64,000 nucleotides of DNA from Basidiobolus meristosporus CBS 931.73 (GCA_002104905.1 MCFE01000092.1:62001-126000), one strand, 5' to 3'; numbered from the stretch's first letter, positions 11,158-23,445 are shown. Notes: generated from the letters alone by a model not told the origin. Numbers and translations are program-made.

Positions 11158-14100
11158 TTAGTAGCTGCAATAGCCAGAAACCTCCTCCCTGAAGAAAGAA
11201 GCCACTCCTCTAGATGTCAGAAAATCACAAATGGAACAATACTTTGCAGCAATCCTGGCCCAACAGTAATAGTGACACCAGATGCTTTGCCTGCAGCAAC
11301 AAGGAATGACTACCATGGCACAGAACCAGCAAAACCCTGAGGAGCAATTTTAGTGTGAAAGTTAACCAGTACCATGGATTGAGTCAATGAAAACCTAGGA
11401 ACTTGGCTCTTCCAGATTGAGGAAGCATTCAAGGCTGAGGGAATTGCTGCAGAAAGCAAGTTGTATTATGCAGCTTCTTACTTAGCACATGCAGAAATAT
11501 ATTGGTACCACTACAAGATCAGATCAGCCACTATGATGGGATGCTCTACAATCTTTACCAGGGATGACTTTGTGTTAGAATTCAGTATACTATTGAACCT
11601 TTACACCAGCAGACACTCCCAAGAAGGAAGCTCAAGACACTGAGACAGAAAGGAATGGTTCAAGAATACATCTATGAATATAGATGTCTACTAGGACAAA
11701 TCAAATAAATGGACCCCCCGGATCAATTTGAATACTCTATTGACAGGTTGAAGCAAAGAACTGGCAAGAAATTAAATTATTGGAAACCCCACACCATTGA
11801 AGAAGCTATTTAGATTGCCTCTAACTATGACTTGCCTATATTAGGAGTTGAAAAGCCTACAATGACTAATCAGAGACACAACAATCACCATAAAAGTACA
11901 CAATCAAAAGCAGTGCCAATGGAAATAGATACTATGCAGATGAATTCCACCTCAGAAAAAAGTAAGAAGAACGTAAATAGCTTTAACTGCCAGCAGCAAG
12001 GACATATTGCAGGGTACTGCCCTCAGAGAAGAAATGGATACCAGTCATCAAGAGCTATCAACCATATTAAAGCCCTTGAGCATAATATGGGTGATGAACT
12101 AGAAGAAGACTCAGAACTGACCCTCCATATTACCAAAGAATATCTATCCCACATGGCCTCAAGCCCAGAAAAGCTATTACACCTGAATGGAAGTCAATGG
12201 AGTACCTGCTAAAATCATGATTGACTTAGGTGCATTGCATGAATACATGTCAGAGCAAATTGCTTTCAATCCTAGAATCAGTTAGAACCCACCAAGTCAA
12301 CTTTTGTCTCCACAGCAGATGGAAACTCTCACACAATCAGCTGTATTACTCAGCCGGTAAGACTGAAGATCAGTGATTATGAAGAAGACCTACCAGCCTA
12401 TACATTTGATAACAGCAAATTTGACCTTGTACTTGGAAAACCTGGCTATTTTGCCATGATCCAACAATCAACTGGAGAACCCATGCTACTCAGATCCAGA
12501 AGGACAACAGGATCAATGAGCTATTACCTGCCAGACTGGATTTTAACTTGGTCAATTCCAGTATGTGCAAAACAAGTGAGCTTAGCAAGATACAGTTCTG
12601 TAGAGCACTAAGAAAAGATACTCAGATGTTTCTCATGGCAGTATTTGAGGAGAATTCCTCTAATCCAGCACCCCAGAATGTTCTGACTCTTTTGAAGGAA
12701 TTTGCAGGCGTGTTTACAGATGAACTTGGAAGCATACCCCATTCAGAGATGTAGAGCATGTAATGACACTGGAGATATCCCCTAGTGAGTAAGACACCTT
12801 GCAGAATGAGTCCAGTGGAGTTAGAGGTGATGAAAAGACAAATAGGTCAGTTATTGGAGCAAGGATATATCATACCCAGCAAGTCACCCTGGGGAGCACT
12901 AGTCCTTTTGTGAAAAAGAGGGATGGATCACTTGGGATGTGCATTGACTACAAAGCCCTCAACTGAGTTACTGTGAAGAATAAGTAGCCTAAAACTTGGA
13001 TTGACAAGCTTCTGGACCAACTCAATGGAGCTACCATATTCAGCAAGATGAGCCTTATGTCAGGCTACAACCACATTATGGTGAAACTAGAAGATATCTC
13101 TTAGAAGGCATTCAGGACCAGGAATGGACTTTACAAGTACTTAGTAATGAGTTCTGGCCTTATCAATGCCCCTGCAACATTCATGATCTTGATGCTAACA
13201 GTCTTCCTGGAGTACTTAGGCAAGTTTGACTTCAGGAAAGAGTTTACTTTGTGTACAGATGCTTCAGACAATGCAATTGGTGGAGTGCTGAGCCAAGAAC
13301 ATGAGGGAAAGAACTACCCAGTTGCTTTTGGGTCTAACAAACTGAACTCAGCAGAACAAAACTATCTAGTGTACAAGAGGGAGATGCTTGCCAAAATACA
13401 CTACTTGAAGACCTGGAGAAGCCATATTGATGCAGTCAAGTGCATTGTGAAGACTGAGCAAGCCTCACTCAAGTATATACTTACTCAGAAGGAACTCTCC
13501 AGAAGAATGACAAAAGGGAGTGAATACATTTAGCAATTTGACTTGGAGATTGTTTACTGCCCTGTGAAAGACACCACATTGCCAATGCATTATTAAGACT
13601 AGAATAAGTTGTACAACCTAACTTGGTGCATGAGTCAGATTGGCCCAGCTTATCAGCAAAGTACTTGCAGGACCAAGTCATTCCTAATGAGGTGGATGAA
13701 GAAATCAAGAAGATAATCCAGGATGAGCCAGCAAATTTGCAGTACAGGATGAAATACACTACCAAATTGCTGCTGGAAGCCCTATTTCCTATTGCCCTAC
13801 ATTACTTGCTTGCATGTAATACATAAGATATGCAATGGATATGGACATCTTGACTTCAAGTAACATATAGTCCTGTAAATGCCAGGGCTTGGTGGCTCAG
13901 AATGAAACTAGATATTGAGATGCTAGTGAAAGCATGCCCAAATTGCCAAATAAACCAAGGCCAACCACAGAGGATTGCTGAATTCTTTCCCTTAAAGCCT
14001 GTTAAGCCGTTTGAGAGATGGGGAATTGACTTCATTGCAAGACTGCCAACCACCAGGAAATGCAACCATTGGATCCAAGTAGTCATTAAACATGTCATTA

Positions 14101-14431
14101 AATGGCTAGTGGCTAAAGTGGCACATGTGGCCAGTGAACAGGAAGTGTTGAGTTTCATCTACCATGAGATCCTTACGAAGTTTGGATGCCCTGTAGAGAT
14201 TTTATCTACAGAGAAGCAAACTTTATGGCAAAGACATTGGAAGAGTACCTGAAAATGCAGCAGACCAAACACTTGAATACCTCAGCGTATCACCCTAGAA
14301 CTAATGAAGTGACTCAGCAGCTTAAAGGATTATTTGGAAAGATGCTGATCACGTACCCAAATGGAACTATCAGTAGATGGGATGGGTATATAGAGATTCA
14401 GGACAACCCTCTCAGCTTTTGTAGGGGGGAA
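11158..14431 (+). pseudogene. Ty3/gypsy family G1 gag-pol, plus-strand copy, inactive
   Basis: Domain order is that of a Ty3/gypsy element. Gag spans about 11190-12210, with a zinc knuckle near 11985 reading FNCQQQGHIAGYC (first Cys lost). A retropepsin-like segment IDLGALHEYM lies near 12220 (DSGA changed to DLGA). Reverse transcriptase runs about 12770-13200. RNase H is at 13225-13530, with TLCTDASDNAIGG and a SAEQNYLVYKRE segment. Integrase runs from about 13890 (CPNCQ, then GIDFIARLP, then HPRTNE near 14290). The RT thumb/connection between FLEYLG and the RNase H is deleted near 13212. Many stops and frameshifts make it non-functional. Confidence 0.85.
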
Positions 14432-14765
14432 TGTTAGGATCCACTGTATGAATGTTGAAGTTACATCTGTTTTTAGTCAGAGCAATTAGTATTATGCTTG
14501 GCCTCTCAGTAAATTGGCATTATCAATCAAATCAGCAGCAATAGTCAGCAAATGAATTAGCAGATCTATATCAGATAGTAATAGAAGTAGTAGGTAGGAT
14601 CTTGTTGGGTGATGATGCTACAATCAAATGAGTTATCAGCCACAAATTACATTAGGTACTACAATTGGTTATTAATTGATTTGGCAAAATATGTATCAGG
14701 AGCTATGGGAACCTCTATTAAAATCAGTTCAATTTTTAGTGAGTGCAATACTAGCTAAACTCTTT
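14432..14765 (+). repeat. Ty3/gypsy family G1 3' LTR, 3'-truncated
   Basis: Begins TGTTAGGATCC right after a polypurine tract TAGGGGGGA at about 14422-14430 and aligns with the probable 5' LTR at 10765-11157. It stops after TACTAGCTAAACTC near 14765, where an inverted G1 pol fragment begins. Confidence 0.75.
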
Positions 14766-15634
14766 GAATTGCGTAATTCTGCAGCATTTGCGCTAAGAGC
14801 AGACTTATTTCTGACATCAGGTATTCTAGAGCTTGACAGCTTAGCAGTTTCATTTGTGAGAATCCAAAAGGCAGTCTTACAGGCTATATCCCACTCCAAG
14901 GTAGTGTTGATCATAAGGATACCAGTCAAAGGGGTAATACATGCAGAGAACTTGATAAAACTGTAATATAGGAAAACCATTCCTGGAAATGATCTGAACT
15001 CTGAAATGCTATGGAGCTGCTTCAGAATCTTGATAACCATGATTTTCATGGAGTCTATAGCTGCTCCTGTACTGATCTCTATGTGTACCAGATATTCAAC
15101 ATGTCCCTTGAGGAACTCATACTTTGCAGGCTTGCAATATGGTGAGTTCACTCATAGCTTCCTGAAGACATTTTGATTTTGCACTAAGGGGACATCTTCT
15201 GGCTTGCTCTATACTAATAAATCATATGAGTAGATTACCACAAGCCTGTCTCCGTACTCCTAAAAGACAGCTTGTATCAAGGTTATGATTGTTACAGGGG
15301 CACTGGTGAGGCCAAGATGCAAGATTAAGAACTCATAATGGCCATATCAGGTCCTGATTACTATCTTAGGGATATCTTTGGCTTCACCCTAATGTGGCTG
15401 CATACCAGTATGAAGTGACATAAGGTCAATTTGCTAAGTATTGAGGCTCCATTAGTTAGTCCAAAGCTCATTATTCACAGTGTGGTGTATTTCATGCTGT
15501 AACTGAGCACAGGCTCTGCACTCAATGACCATCCTTAGTGATCCACTCTTCTACTTCTCCAGTACAATGATGCTCCCCAATGAGACTAGCTTGGCCTTAT
15601 GTATCCTGCTCCAATAGTTTGCCAATTTGTCTTG
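14766..15634 (-). pseudogene. G1 gypsy reverse transcriptase-RNase H fragment, inverted
   Basis: On the minus strand, from 15634 down, this reads the RT start (RQIG.LLEQ) and palm, then the connection segment CKPAKYEFLKGHVEYL (about 15110-15060), ending at the start of RNase H near 14770. It overlaps in content with the minus-strand copy at 17353-18075, so it is a separate G1 copy, not a continuation. It is full of stops and small indels. Confidence 0.75.
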
Positions 15635-17352
15635 GTAAAATATTTGACTATTTGGTATCATTCAGCAGCCAAAAGTTTACTTAACAATTCTACGGTATTA
15701 ATGCTGGTGTAGATGATGAAGAAAGGATACTCTATCTACTTTGCAGCCTACCAGATGAGTGTGAGCCACTCATACTTTCTTTTGAAAGCAGAGGAGATAA
15801 TTTGACTTTGGACTATGTCAAAGGATGACTTCTTCATGAAGAACTCAGATGTAATGCTCAAGCAGAGAAAATTGAAGACAATGCTTTATTCAGCTCAGAG
15901 TGGCACACAGAAAAGAAGGGGAATCAACAAAACCAAAGAAAACCTGGTTGCTGTAGCTACTGTAAGAAACCAGGACACTGGGCATCGAGAATGCAAGAAG
16001 AAACAAGCAGACAAAAAGCCAGAAATTGGAGCAGGCAAACCATATAACTACTGAAGAACAGTTATTTGTAACTGTACAAGAGAGTGCAAGTAACCAAAAT
16101 ATTGAATGGAATATTGACTCTGGAGCATTGCAGCATACTTATGGTATAAAGGAGTGGTTCTGCAACTTAAAGACTATTCCCATAAGAATGGCTTATCTGG
16201 GAGGAAACTCTGCACTGGAAGCTACCACCAGTGGCTCTATACTACTAAGTATGAGTGATATCTCAGGGGCTACAGCAGCAGAACTGACTGACATACTCTA
16301 CATCCCTGGAATAGTCAAGAACTTACCCTCAGTCAGTAAAGCAACTGCTCAGGGACTGAAACTTGTTTTTACTAAGCTGAGCTGCTCAATATTCAGTGAA
16401 AATGGACAAAAATTAGCTTTGAGTGTCAAGTATCACAATATATACAACTTACAATGCAAGACCATTGTACCTGAGTATGTAAACACTGCCAAAGCTGATG
16501 AGACTAAAATGGAGACATTGCAAAGGAGGCCAGGGCACAGTTGTGAATAGAAAATGCAATAATTAGTGAAAATCAGCTTGCTTTAGGTCTAAATTACTCA
16601 ATTCCAATCAAACTCAGGTTCTGTAAGGTATGTTCATATGACAAACAAGCTAGGCAACATTTCAGGAGCTCAGGAGGCATCAATACTACTAAGTTACTGG
16701 CTATTATAAGCTCAGACTTATGTGGGCCCATGAGAACACTGACCTTTTGAGCATAGAAATACTTTATGATGCTTATTGATCATAAGAGAAGATGTACATG
16801 AGTGTACTTCCTCCAAACAAAGGATCATGCTTTAGGGATGTTTTAACAACTCAAGAACATGACAGAAACACAAACAGGGTGCAAATCAAAGGTACTGTAC
16901 AGTGTTAATGGAGGGGAATACCACCAAAAGGAGTTTGCAAATACTGCTCATCTACTGGTAAACCTCAGCAGATCACTATTCAGCATACTCCACAGCAAAA
17001 TGGAGTAGGAGAATGTGCTAATGGAACAATGGTAGTGATGGGAAGATCTATGCTGCATGATAAGGGAATGGCCTACATGTTTTGGGCTGAATCTGTTGCT
17101 ACTGCAGTATACATCAGAAATAGATTCCAAGCAGCAGCACTACTTGATTCTACAGCCTTTGATGCATATACAGGCAAAAAACCTGACCTCCAGCACCTCA
17201 GAATCTTTGGCAGTGGTGTATTTTATCACATCCTTGACAAAAAATGCTCAAAGCTGGAACCACAAAGTAGAACAGGGATCTTGCTTGGGTGCTGTGATGA
17301 TACCAAAGGGTATGGAGTGTATGATGGCAAAATTCAAAGCTATGTCCCACTT
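15635..17352 (+). pseudogene. F1 copia fragment: LTR stub, gag, protease, integrase
   Basis: A 59-bp stub of F1 LTR (15636-15694) is joined directly to mid-gag at the NAGVDDEE segment, so the rest of the LTR and gag start are deleted. The zinc knuckle CSYCKKPGHW lies near 15955. The protease/gag-pre-integrase frame (16026-16550) reads NIDSGALQHTYG, then integrase runs in pieces to 17350. Part of the 17029-17385 frame covers the integrase C-terminal segment with the motifs AYTGKKPDL and RIFGS. Sequence after about 17352 is inverted G1 gypsy, so the fragment is cut on both sides. Confidence 0.82.
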
Positions 17353-19600
17353 GTAGGTATTGTGTTTTGTGAGGATATCAATTAAAGGGGCTGCAATACT
17401 TGCAAAGGACTTGACAAATCTTCAATAATAGGAAACCATTTCAATAAATGATCTGAGCTCCAATATGCTGTGGGGTTGTTTCAGATTCATAATAACTTTG
17501 ACCTTCTTAAGGTCTAAGGTTACTTCTGTACTAGTCACAATGTGTCCCAGATACTCAATATGTTCCTTGAAGAACTCACACTTGGGTAGCTTGCCATAAC
17601 GCCTGTTCTCTCTTAGCTTTGTCAAGACCTTTTCAATGTGCACCAAGTGATCCTCTTCTGTCTTGCAATATTTTAATAATCATCTAGGTAGATTATCATA
17701 AAGTTGTCTAAGTACTCCTGGAAGACAGTCTGCATCAGGGTCATGAATGTTGCATGGGCATTGGTGAGGCCAAAACTCATGACTAAGAACTTGTAATGTC
17801 CATATCTGGTCCTGAATGCTGTCTTAGGGATGTCTTCTGGCATCACCCTAATTGGGTTGTATACTGACATGAGGTCAATCTTGCTGAAAATAGTGGCTTG
17901 ATTGAGTTGGTCCAAAAGCTCATCAATCCAAGGTATGGGGTACTTATTCCTCACAGTAACTGAGTTGAGGGCTCTGTAATCAATGTATATCCTAAGTGCT
18001 CCATCCTTCTTCTTCACAAAAAGTAATGGTGCTCCCCAAGGTGACTTGCTGGGTCTGATATAGCCTTGCTCCATTTACTGATCTATTTGTCTTTTTGTCT
18101 CTTCCAACTTCAATGGACTCAATCTGTTAGGTGTCTTACTCACTGGAGGGCTATCTCCTGTTTTAATGACATGATTCACGTCTCTGACTGGTGGTAGGCT
18201 TACAAGCTCATCTGGAAATACATCTGAATATTCCTTCAAAAGAGTCTGGACCTTCTGGGGTATGGGAGTAGAGGAATCCTCCTTTAATACTGTCATGAGG
18301 AACATCTGTGTGCCTTTTCTTAGTGCTCTACAGAACTGTATCTTGCTAAGTTCACTTGTTTTGCACATACTGGAATTGACCAAGTTAAAATACAGTCTGT
18401 CAGGTAATAGCTCATAGGTCTTGTTGTCCTTGTAGATATGATTAGCATGGGTTCTCCAGTTGATTGATGGATTACAACAAAATAGCCATGTTTTCCCAAG
18501 TAGAAGGTCAAACTTGCAGTTCCCAAATATATAGACCTGTAGATCTTCTTCATAGTCATTGATCTTCATCCTTACAGGCTGAGCAATACGGTTGATTATG
18601 TGAGAGCTCCCATCAGCTGCTGAGACTGAAGCTGATTTGGTGGGTTCCAAGTTGATTCCAGTTCCCTATGAAAAATTCCAAACTTGGAATTCATCTGATT
18701 TTTAGCTGGTATTCTGCTGGTATTCTGATGGTATTTTGCTGGTATTCAGCTGGTGTTTTGGGTTCAAAATTTCAAATGCAATTTTTGGTGGAAGTAATGG
18801 GCAGCAAAATACCAAATTTGGTATGGATGCTAGTTGGCCTAGTCTCCTCCTGGAGAACTTGTTTGCTTGCCTTCCCATCAGCTCAGAACAGAGATATTGA
18901 GAATTGTCAATTTTGAGGAACTTGAAATTCAGCTGATACTATGATGGTATTTTGTTGGCCTTTTCTCAATTATTTTCTTGGGGAGTTTTCAAAGCAAATT
19001 GCTCTGACATGTACTAATGCAATGCTCTTGGCTCAATCATGATCCTGGTAGGCACTCCATTGATTACTCCATTCAAGTATAATAGCTTTCCTGAGTTTGA
19101 GGTCATCTGGGATAGGTATTCTTCTGTCATGTGGAAGGTGAGTTTTGAGTCTTCCTTAAGCTCATCCGCCATGTTACTATTCTCAAGGGCCTCGATATGA
19201 TTAAAAGTTCTTGATTGCTGGTGTCCATTTCTTCTCTGAGGGCAGTACTTTGCAATATATCCCTGCTGGTGGCAATTGAAACAAAGTGCTTTCTTCTTAC
19301 ATTCTTCTGAGGTAGGATTCTTCTGCATAGTGCCTATATCCATTGGCACTGCTTCTGATTATCTTCTTTCATAGTGATTGTAGCCTCTCTGGCTAGTCAT
19401 TGTGGGCTTCCCAACTCCAAACATTGCTGAGTCATGGTCAATGGCAGTCTTGATGACTTCTTTGATAGTGTGAGGTCTTCAATAATTGACTTCCTTACAA
19501 GTTCTTTCTTTCAACCTAATCAAAGCTACTTGCATTAGCAGCTGTAGAATACAGTGTTGTTGACTCACAAACAAGCATTGTATCAGTTAATAGCTCTGAA
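17353..19600 (-). pseudogene. Ty3/gypsy family G1 gag-protease-RT, minus-strand copy
   Basis: Read from 19600 down: gag, with zinc knuckle CFNCHQQGYIAKYC near 19280 (the His is changed to Tyr); protease with the DSGA region lost to MIEPRALH near 19030; then, after a 320-bp insert (18665-18990), a protease/RT linker frame at 18650-18075 (191 codons). Reverse transcriptase lies at 18074-17673, with [12 protein letters not shown] and IYLDDY, and the RT connection EFFKEHIEYLGHI near 17570. This is the best-preserved G1 RT in the window, but stops separate the frames. It ends at about 17353 against F1 sequence. Confidence 0.83.
18665..18990 (+). repeat. Short repeat element M (about 320 bp, MITE-like) inside G1 gypsy
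   Basis: This block interrupts the G1 protease region: the plus-strand G1 copy near 12265 runs through the same point without it. Its ends are weakly inverted (GAAAAATTCC at left, GGGGAGTTTTC at right). It contains five consecutive 11-bp units of the type GCTGGTATTCT at 18705-18759. A second copy lies inverted at about 45800-46017, and its right half recurs at about 42365-42500 next to the terminal repeat of transposon P. No coding capacity is evident. Confidence 0.65.
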
Positions 19601-19767
19601 ATTGGGGTTGTCAGGATCATGATTCAAGTTTCAAAAGATCATCATTGACAACCTTATAAGTATCTTGATAGACTACTGAATAGAAATGAGCTTAACTCTC
19701 CATCTATCAAGAAAGAAGCACGGGGAGTACTGTATGTACATAAAAAGCTAAAGCCATACTCAATAGT

Positions 19768-20768
19768 ATTGTAAGAATTTGTAATTCCACCTAAATATTC
19801 ATCTGACCAAGTCTCTTATATTATTACCTTCAAATCTCAGAGAATACTGACCTAAATCCTTGTTGGAATTTACTTAGAATATTCTCACCAAAGTATCAGG
19901 TGCCCAGAATATGAAAATTCTAAGCTGTCAGCCAGCATAATTAAAACTATAGATCTTATCATGTTGCAGCTGTTAAGTGGATCTTTAGATATCTGAAAGG
20001 AACTGCTGATATCTGCTTAAGATTCACTTATAAGGATTCAGAACAGGATTTTGTGGGATACTCTGATGCTGCTTGGGGACAAAATTTGGAAGACAGAAGA
20101 TCAAGCACAGGATGCACCTTTCCTTACTGTAAAGGAGCAATTTCATGGAATTCCACAAAGCAACCAACTGTAGCACTTTCTACCACCAAGGCAGAGTATT
20201 TGGCAGCCTGTGAAGCTATAAAAGAAGTAATGTGGTTAAGAAAGCTTTTTTTAGACTTTGGCCTATATTGAAAACTGCCTAATACTTTATTTCAAGATAA
20301 TCAAGGATGTATACAATTAGGCAGCAATCCAACTTCTCATGCTAGAAGTAAGCACATAGATATTAGATGCAATTTCATATGTGAAGCTATAGGGAATAAC
20401 TTAGTTAGCTTAGATAACTGTCCCTCAGATGAAATGATTGCAGACATAATTACTAAACCATTAGCTAGAGACAAGTTTGAATATCTTAGGTTGGAATTAG
20501 GACTAGTCAGTGTGAACCTTTAGCTGAGTGAGAGTTGAGGAAATTTATAGTTCCACCTAAATATCAACCTAGCTTAGTCACTTAGCTCATTACCTTCAAA
20601 TCTTAGAGAATACTGACCAAATTCCTTGTTGGGATTTACTTAGAACATTTTCACCATAGTAGAGGTACCCTGAACATGAAAATTTTCAAGGTAGTCCAGG
20701 CAGCCCCAAACTTTGCACACATGCTCTTGGGACCTTCCTTATCCTACAATATCCAGCTTTGAGGAACA
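19768..20768 (+). pseudogene. F2 copia deletion derivative: partial LTR, RNase H, partial LTR
   Basis: An F2 LTR fragment (about 19768-19928, containing TTGTAATTCCACCTAAATATT) is joined directly to the F2 RNase H region. That region shows IFRYLKGTADICL near 19990, GYSDAAWG near 20055 and STTKAEY near 20185; the long frame is 20053-20271. After about 20540 a second F2 LTR fragment follows to about 20768, where homology stops. Almost the whole gag-integrase-RT interior is missing. A TGA after the segment DFGLY and further changes disable the RNase H. Confidence 0.78.
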
Positions 20769-21340
20769 AATGCTCAAGACCCTGAGAAGCAATCCACCCT
20801 TGAATATTATGATGTGTAGAGCACACAGTATCCAACACATGTTTCAAATGACAGCTCATTTGAAGCAATATTTAAGGAGTTATGATCAAAAAACTAAGCC
20901 CTTTAAGGCACCCCTTTAGTGTAAAGTCCACTTTAGTGACTACTGTGAGAAGCTCCTTGACTCTAAAGACCCCTTTAGTGACTCCTACACTGCACCCCTT
21001 TAGGTTAATGGGTAGCCCAGAGTTTCCATAATGAGAAGTATACTCTTAGAAAGGAGAGTGACTTTGAAATAAGCAAAAGCTACTATAAACATGAATTAAC
21101 CCAATAGTCAGCAGAAGGTTAGAACACTACTGTTGATGTGAAAAAAACTGCCTATAGTATGCTTTGAGCCTAAGAGTGAGGATACTGATGAAAGTTACAT
21201 CTTCTATTGTATATCAAACACCCAAGAAACTATTTCAGTGTTAGCATGCTGGAAGTTGTTGTATATTGTTGATCATTCTCTAAATTATGGAACAAGCCCC
21301 AAACTAATCATAAAACAACACAACACAGGGTCTATAACTT
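20769..21340. other. Non-coding interval with a repeated CCCCTTTAG motif
   Basis: No gene or known element is recognisable. Between about 20899 and 21004 the motif CCCTTTAAGG / CCCCTTTAGTG / CACTTTAGTGAC / CCCCTTTAGTGAC / CCCCTTTAGG occurs five times at irregular spacing. The rest is AT-rich unique-looking sequence up to the start of P copy B. Confidence 0.4.
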
Positions 21341-21573
21341 GACACTGCTGGCATTATGATGGAATTGTTGCAGGATCCTGATGGCTGACCGTATGAAGAA
21401 TAATTTACTGCGAAATAAAGTTATAAGACTTGACAGTGTTTGATTGGTGCTGTGTTGATAATTGTGTGGCACTGTTGCCATCTTAAAGTGCTCTACAACT
21501 ATTTCAAATGGATCTAACTGGCCAGTACATCCAATTGTTTTATAAGGCAGCAAACTTGACGGCACTTTGATGG

Positions 21574-21942
21574 TGTTGCAATTTAAGAAGTGATTTGGAT
21601 ATAAGGAACTTATCAAGAAATAGTGATAATAGTTGAACTGTTGTTTATTCATAAAGAAGCTCAGTATTTATACCTTTGTAGAAGTAATACAGCTGCAACA
21701 CTAAGTAGGGAGGGTTTCTCAATATTCAGGAGCATTCTGTAACAGTTTCAGGGTTAGTACATAATGTTTGGTAATAGTGCTAATTTGATCCTGACTATAG
21801 GGGAATAATCATAAGATCATATATCTGGAGAAAGTGGCAAAGTTAAGGCAGTAAATGAGTCCTACAGTGACTAAGACTAGCCTAGAATTGTTAAGTAGAT
21901 TTTTAGCTGCTGAATGATACCAAATAGTCCAATATTTGAGCA
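21574..21942 (-). repeat. F1 copia 3' LTR (left-hand, minus orientation)
   Basis: On the plus strand it reads TGTTGCAATTTAAG ... ATATTTGAGCA, the reverse complement of the F1 LTR. The polypurine tract lies just inside, as the complement of CTCCCCCTC at about 21942-21951. Confidence 0.95.
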
Positions 21943-23316
21943 CTCCCCCTCAACTAAATAATTTCTTAATCCCAATTTCTCTCTAAGGATCTCAAACTGT
22001 GGCCTAGCTAGTGGTTTTGTCAATATATCTGCCACCATTTTGTCAGTTTGGCAGTAAACCAGCTCTACTAAGGTATTTTCTACAGCTTCCCTCACAAAGT
22101 GATGCTGTATATCAATGTGCTTAGTTCTGGCATGATTAGTAGGATTTCTAGCTAATGAAATACAACTTTGATTATCCTTGTAAATACATTTTGGTTCACC
22201 TGAATTAAAACCTAAGTCTTTGAATAATTTTTGTAGCCATATAGCCTCCTTAGTTGCTTGACATGCAGCCATATATTTGGCTTCAGTTGTAGATAGTGCC
22301 ACAGTTGGTTGTTTCTTGCAATTCCAAGTAATAGCTGCACCAGCATAAAGAAATACATAGCCTGTGGTAGAGCGTCTGTCAATCAGATCTCTACCACAAT
22401 CTGAATCACTATAACCATCAAATTTTTGCCTATTAGCTGCTCCAGAGTATTCCAGTACCATATTTATGGTACCTTGTAGATATCTGAAAATCCGCTTAAC
22501 TGCTGCAATTTGATCTGATCCATAATTCTGCATGAATTGACTGACTATTCCAACGGCTACTGCAATATCTGGACGTGTAGACACCATCAAGTACATTAGG
22601 CTACCAACCATTGATTGATAGGGAAAGTTTTGGTCCATATTTGAGCCGTTTTCATCTATAACTGGCTGAGATTTGCTTAATTTCAGGTTATTGTCCATAG
22701 GGGTTGCTGCAGGCTTGCAATTTTCCATTTTGAAGCATCTAAGAATGTCCCTGATGTACTTAGACTGATTCAGCACAATTTTCTGTGTAGGTATGTCAAA
22801 TTTGACCTCAATTCCAAGAAAATAGCTCAATTTTCCAAGATCCTTCATCTCAAACTTGCTGAAGAGATCTGATTTCGTCAGTTTAAGTGCCTCTTGATCA
22901 CTTGTAGCTATAATTAGGTTGTCCACATAAAGAACTAGGATGATCACACCCTTTTTGAGCTGTTTCACATATATACTGTGATCTGCAGTGCTACGAGAGA
23001 ACCCAATTTCCTCTAGATATATGTCAATCTTGTTATACCATACTCTGGGTGCCTGCTTAAGCCCATACAATGATTTTCTAAGTTTGCACACCTTATGGGG
23101 GCTTTTTGAATCGGTAAAACCTTCTGGTTGCTCCATATATATAGTTTCTTGCAAATCCCCATTTAGAAAGGCTGTTTTGACGTCCATTTGGTGTAGATCT
23201 AGACTGTGTACAGCTGCCAGGGCTAGAACTGTCCTAATAGAGTTAAACTTGGCAACCGGAGCAAATGTTTCCTTAAAGTCTAGTCCCTGGATCTGGGAAT
23301 AGCCTTTAGCTACCAA
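21877..23316 (-). CDS. F1 pol: reverse transcriptase and RNase H
   Basis: 479 codons from a Met within RT (the true frame is open upstream to the TAG at 23446). Motifs: NSIRTVLALAAV and QMDVKTAFLNGDL at the RT N-terminus, LKQAPRVWY, the catalytic YVDNLII (the second Asp of YVDD is Asn here, unlike YVDD in the copy at 283-294), GIEVKFD, then copia RNase H with GYSDSDCGRDL, STTEAKY and YKDNQSC. It runs into the 3' LTR before its stop. The D-to-N change in the RT active site would be expected to abolish polymerase activity, which makes this copy dead even apart from its stops. Confidence 0.92.
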   Translation of the reverse strand: MVAKGYSQIQGLDFKETFAPVAKFNSIRTVLALAAVHSLDLHQMDVKTAFLNGDLQETIYMEQPEGFTDSKSPHKVCKLRKSLYGLKQAPRVWYNKIDIYLEEIGFSRSTADHSIYVKQLKKGVIILVLYVDNLIIATSDQEALKLTKSDLFSKFEMKDLGKLSYFLGIEVKFDIPTQKIVLNQSKYIRDILRCFKMENCKPAATPMDNNLKLSKSQPVIDENGSNMDQNFPYQSMVGSLMYLMVSTRPDIAVAVGIVSQFMQNYGSDQIAAVKRIFRYLQGTINMVLEYSGAANRQKFDGYSDSDCGRDLIDRRSTTGYVFLYAGAAITWNCKKQPTVALSTTEAKYMAACQATKEAIWLQKLFKDLGFNSGEPKCIYKDNQSCISLARNPTNHARTKHIDIQHHFVREAVENTLVELVYCQTDKMVADILTKPLARPQFEILREKLGLRNYLVEGECSNIGLFGIIQQLKIYLTILG

Positions 23317-23445
23317 TCTAGCCTTGTACTTATCAACGGCACCATTTGAGGTTATCTTGATCTTGTAGACCCATGTACATCCATTTGGCTTTCTCCCATT
23401 TGGTAAATCTACCAGTTCCCACGTTTTTGCCTTGATCAGTGATTG

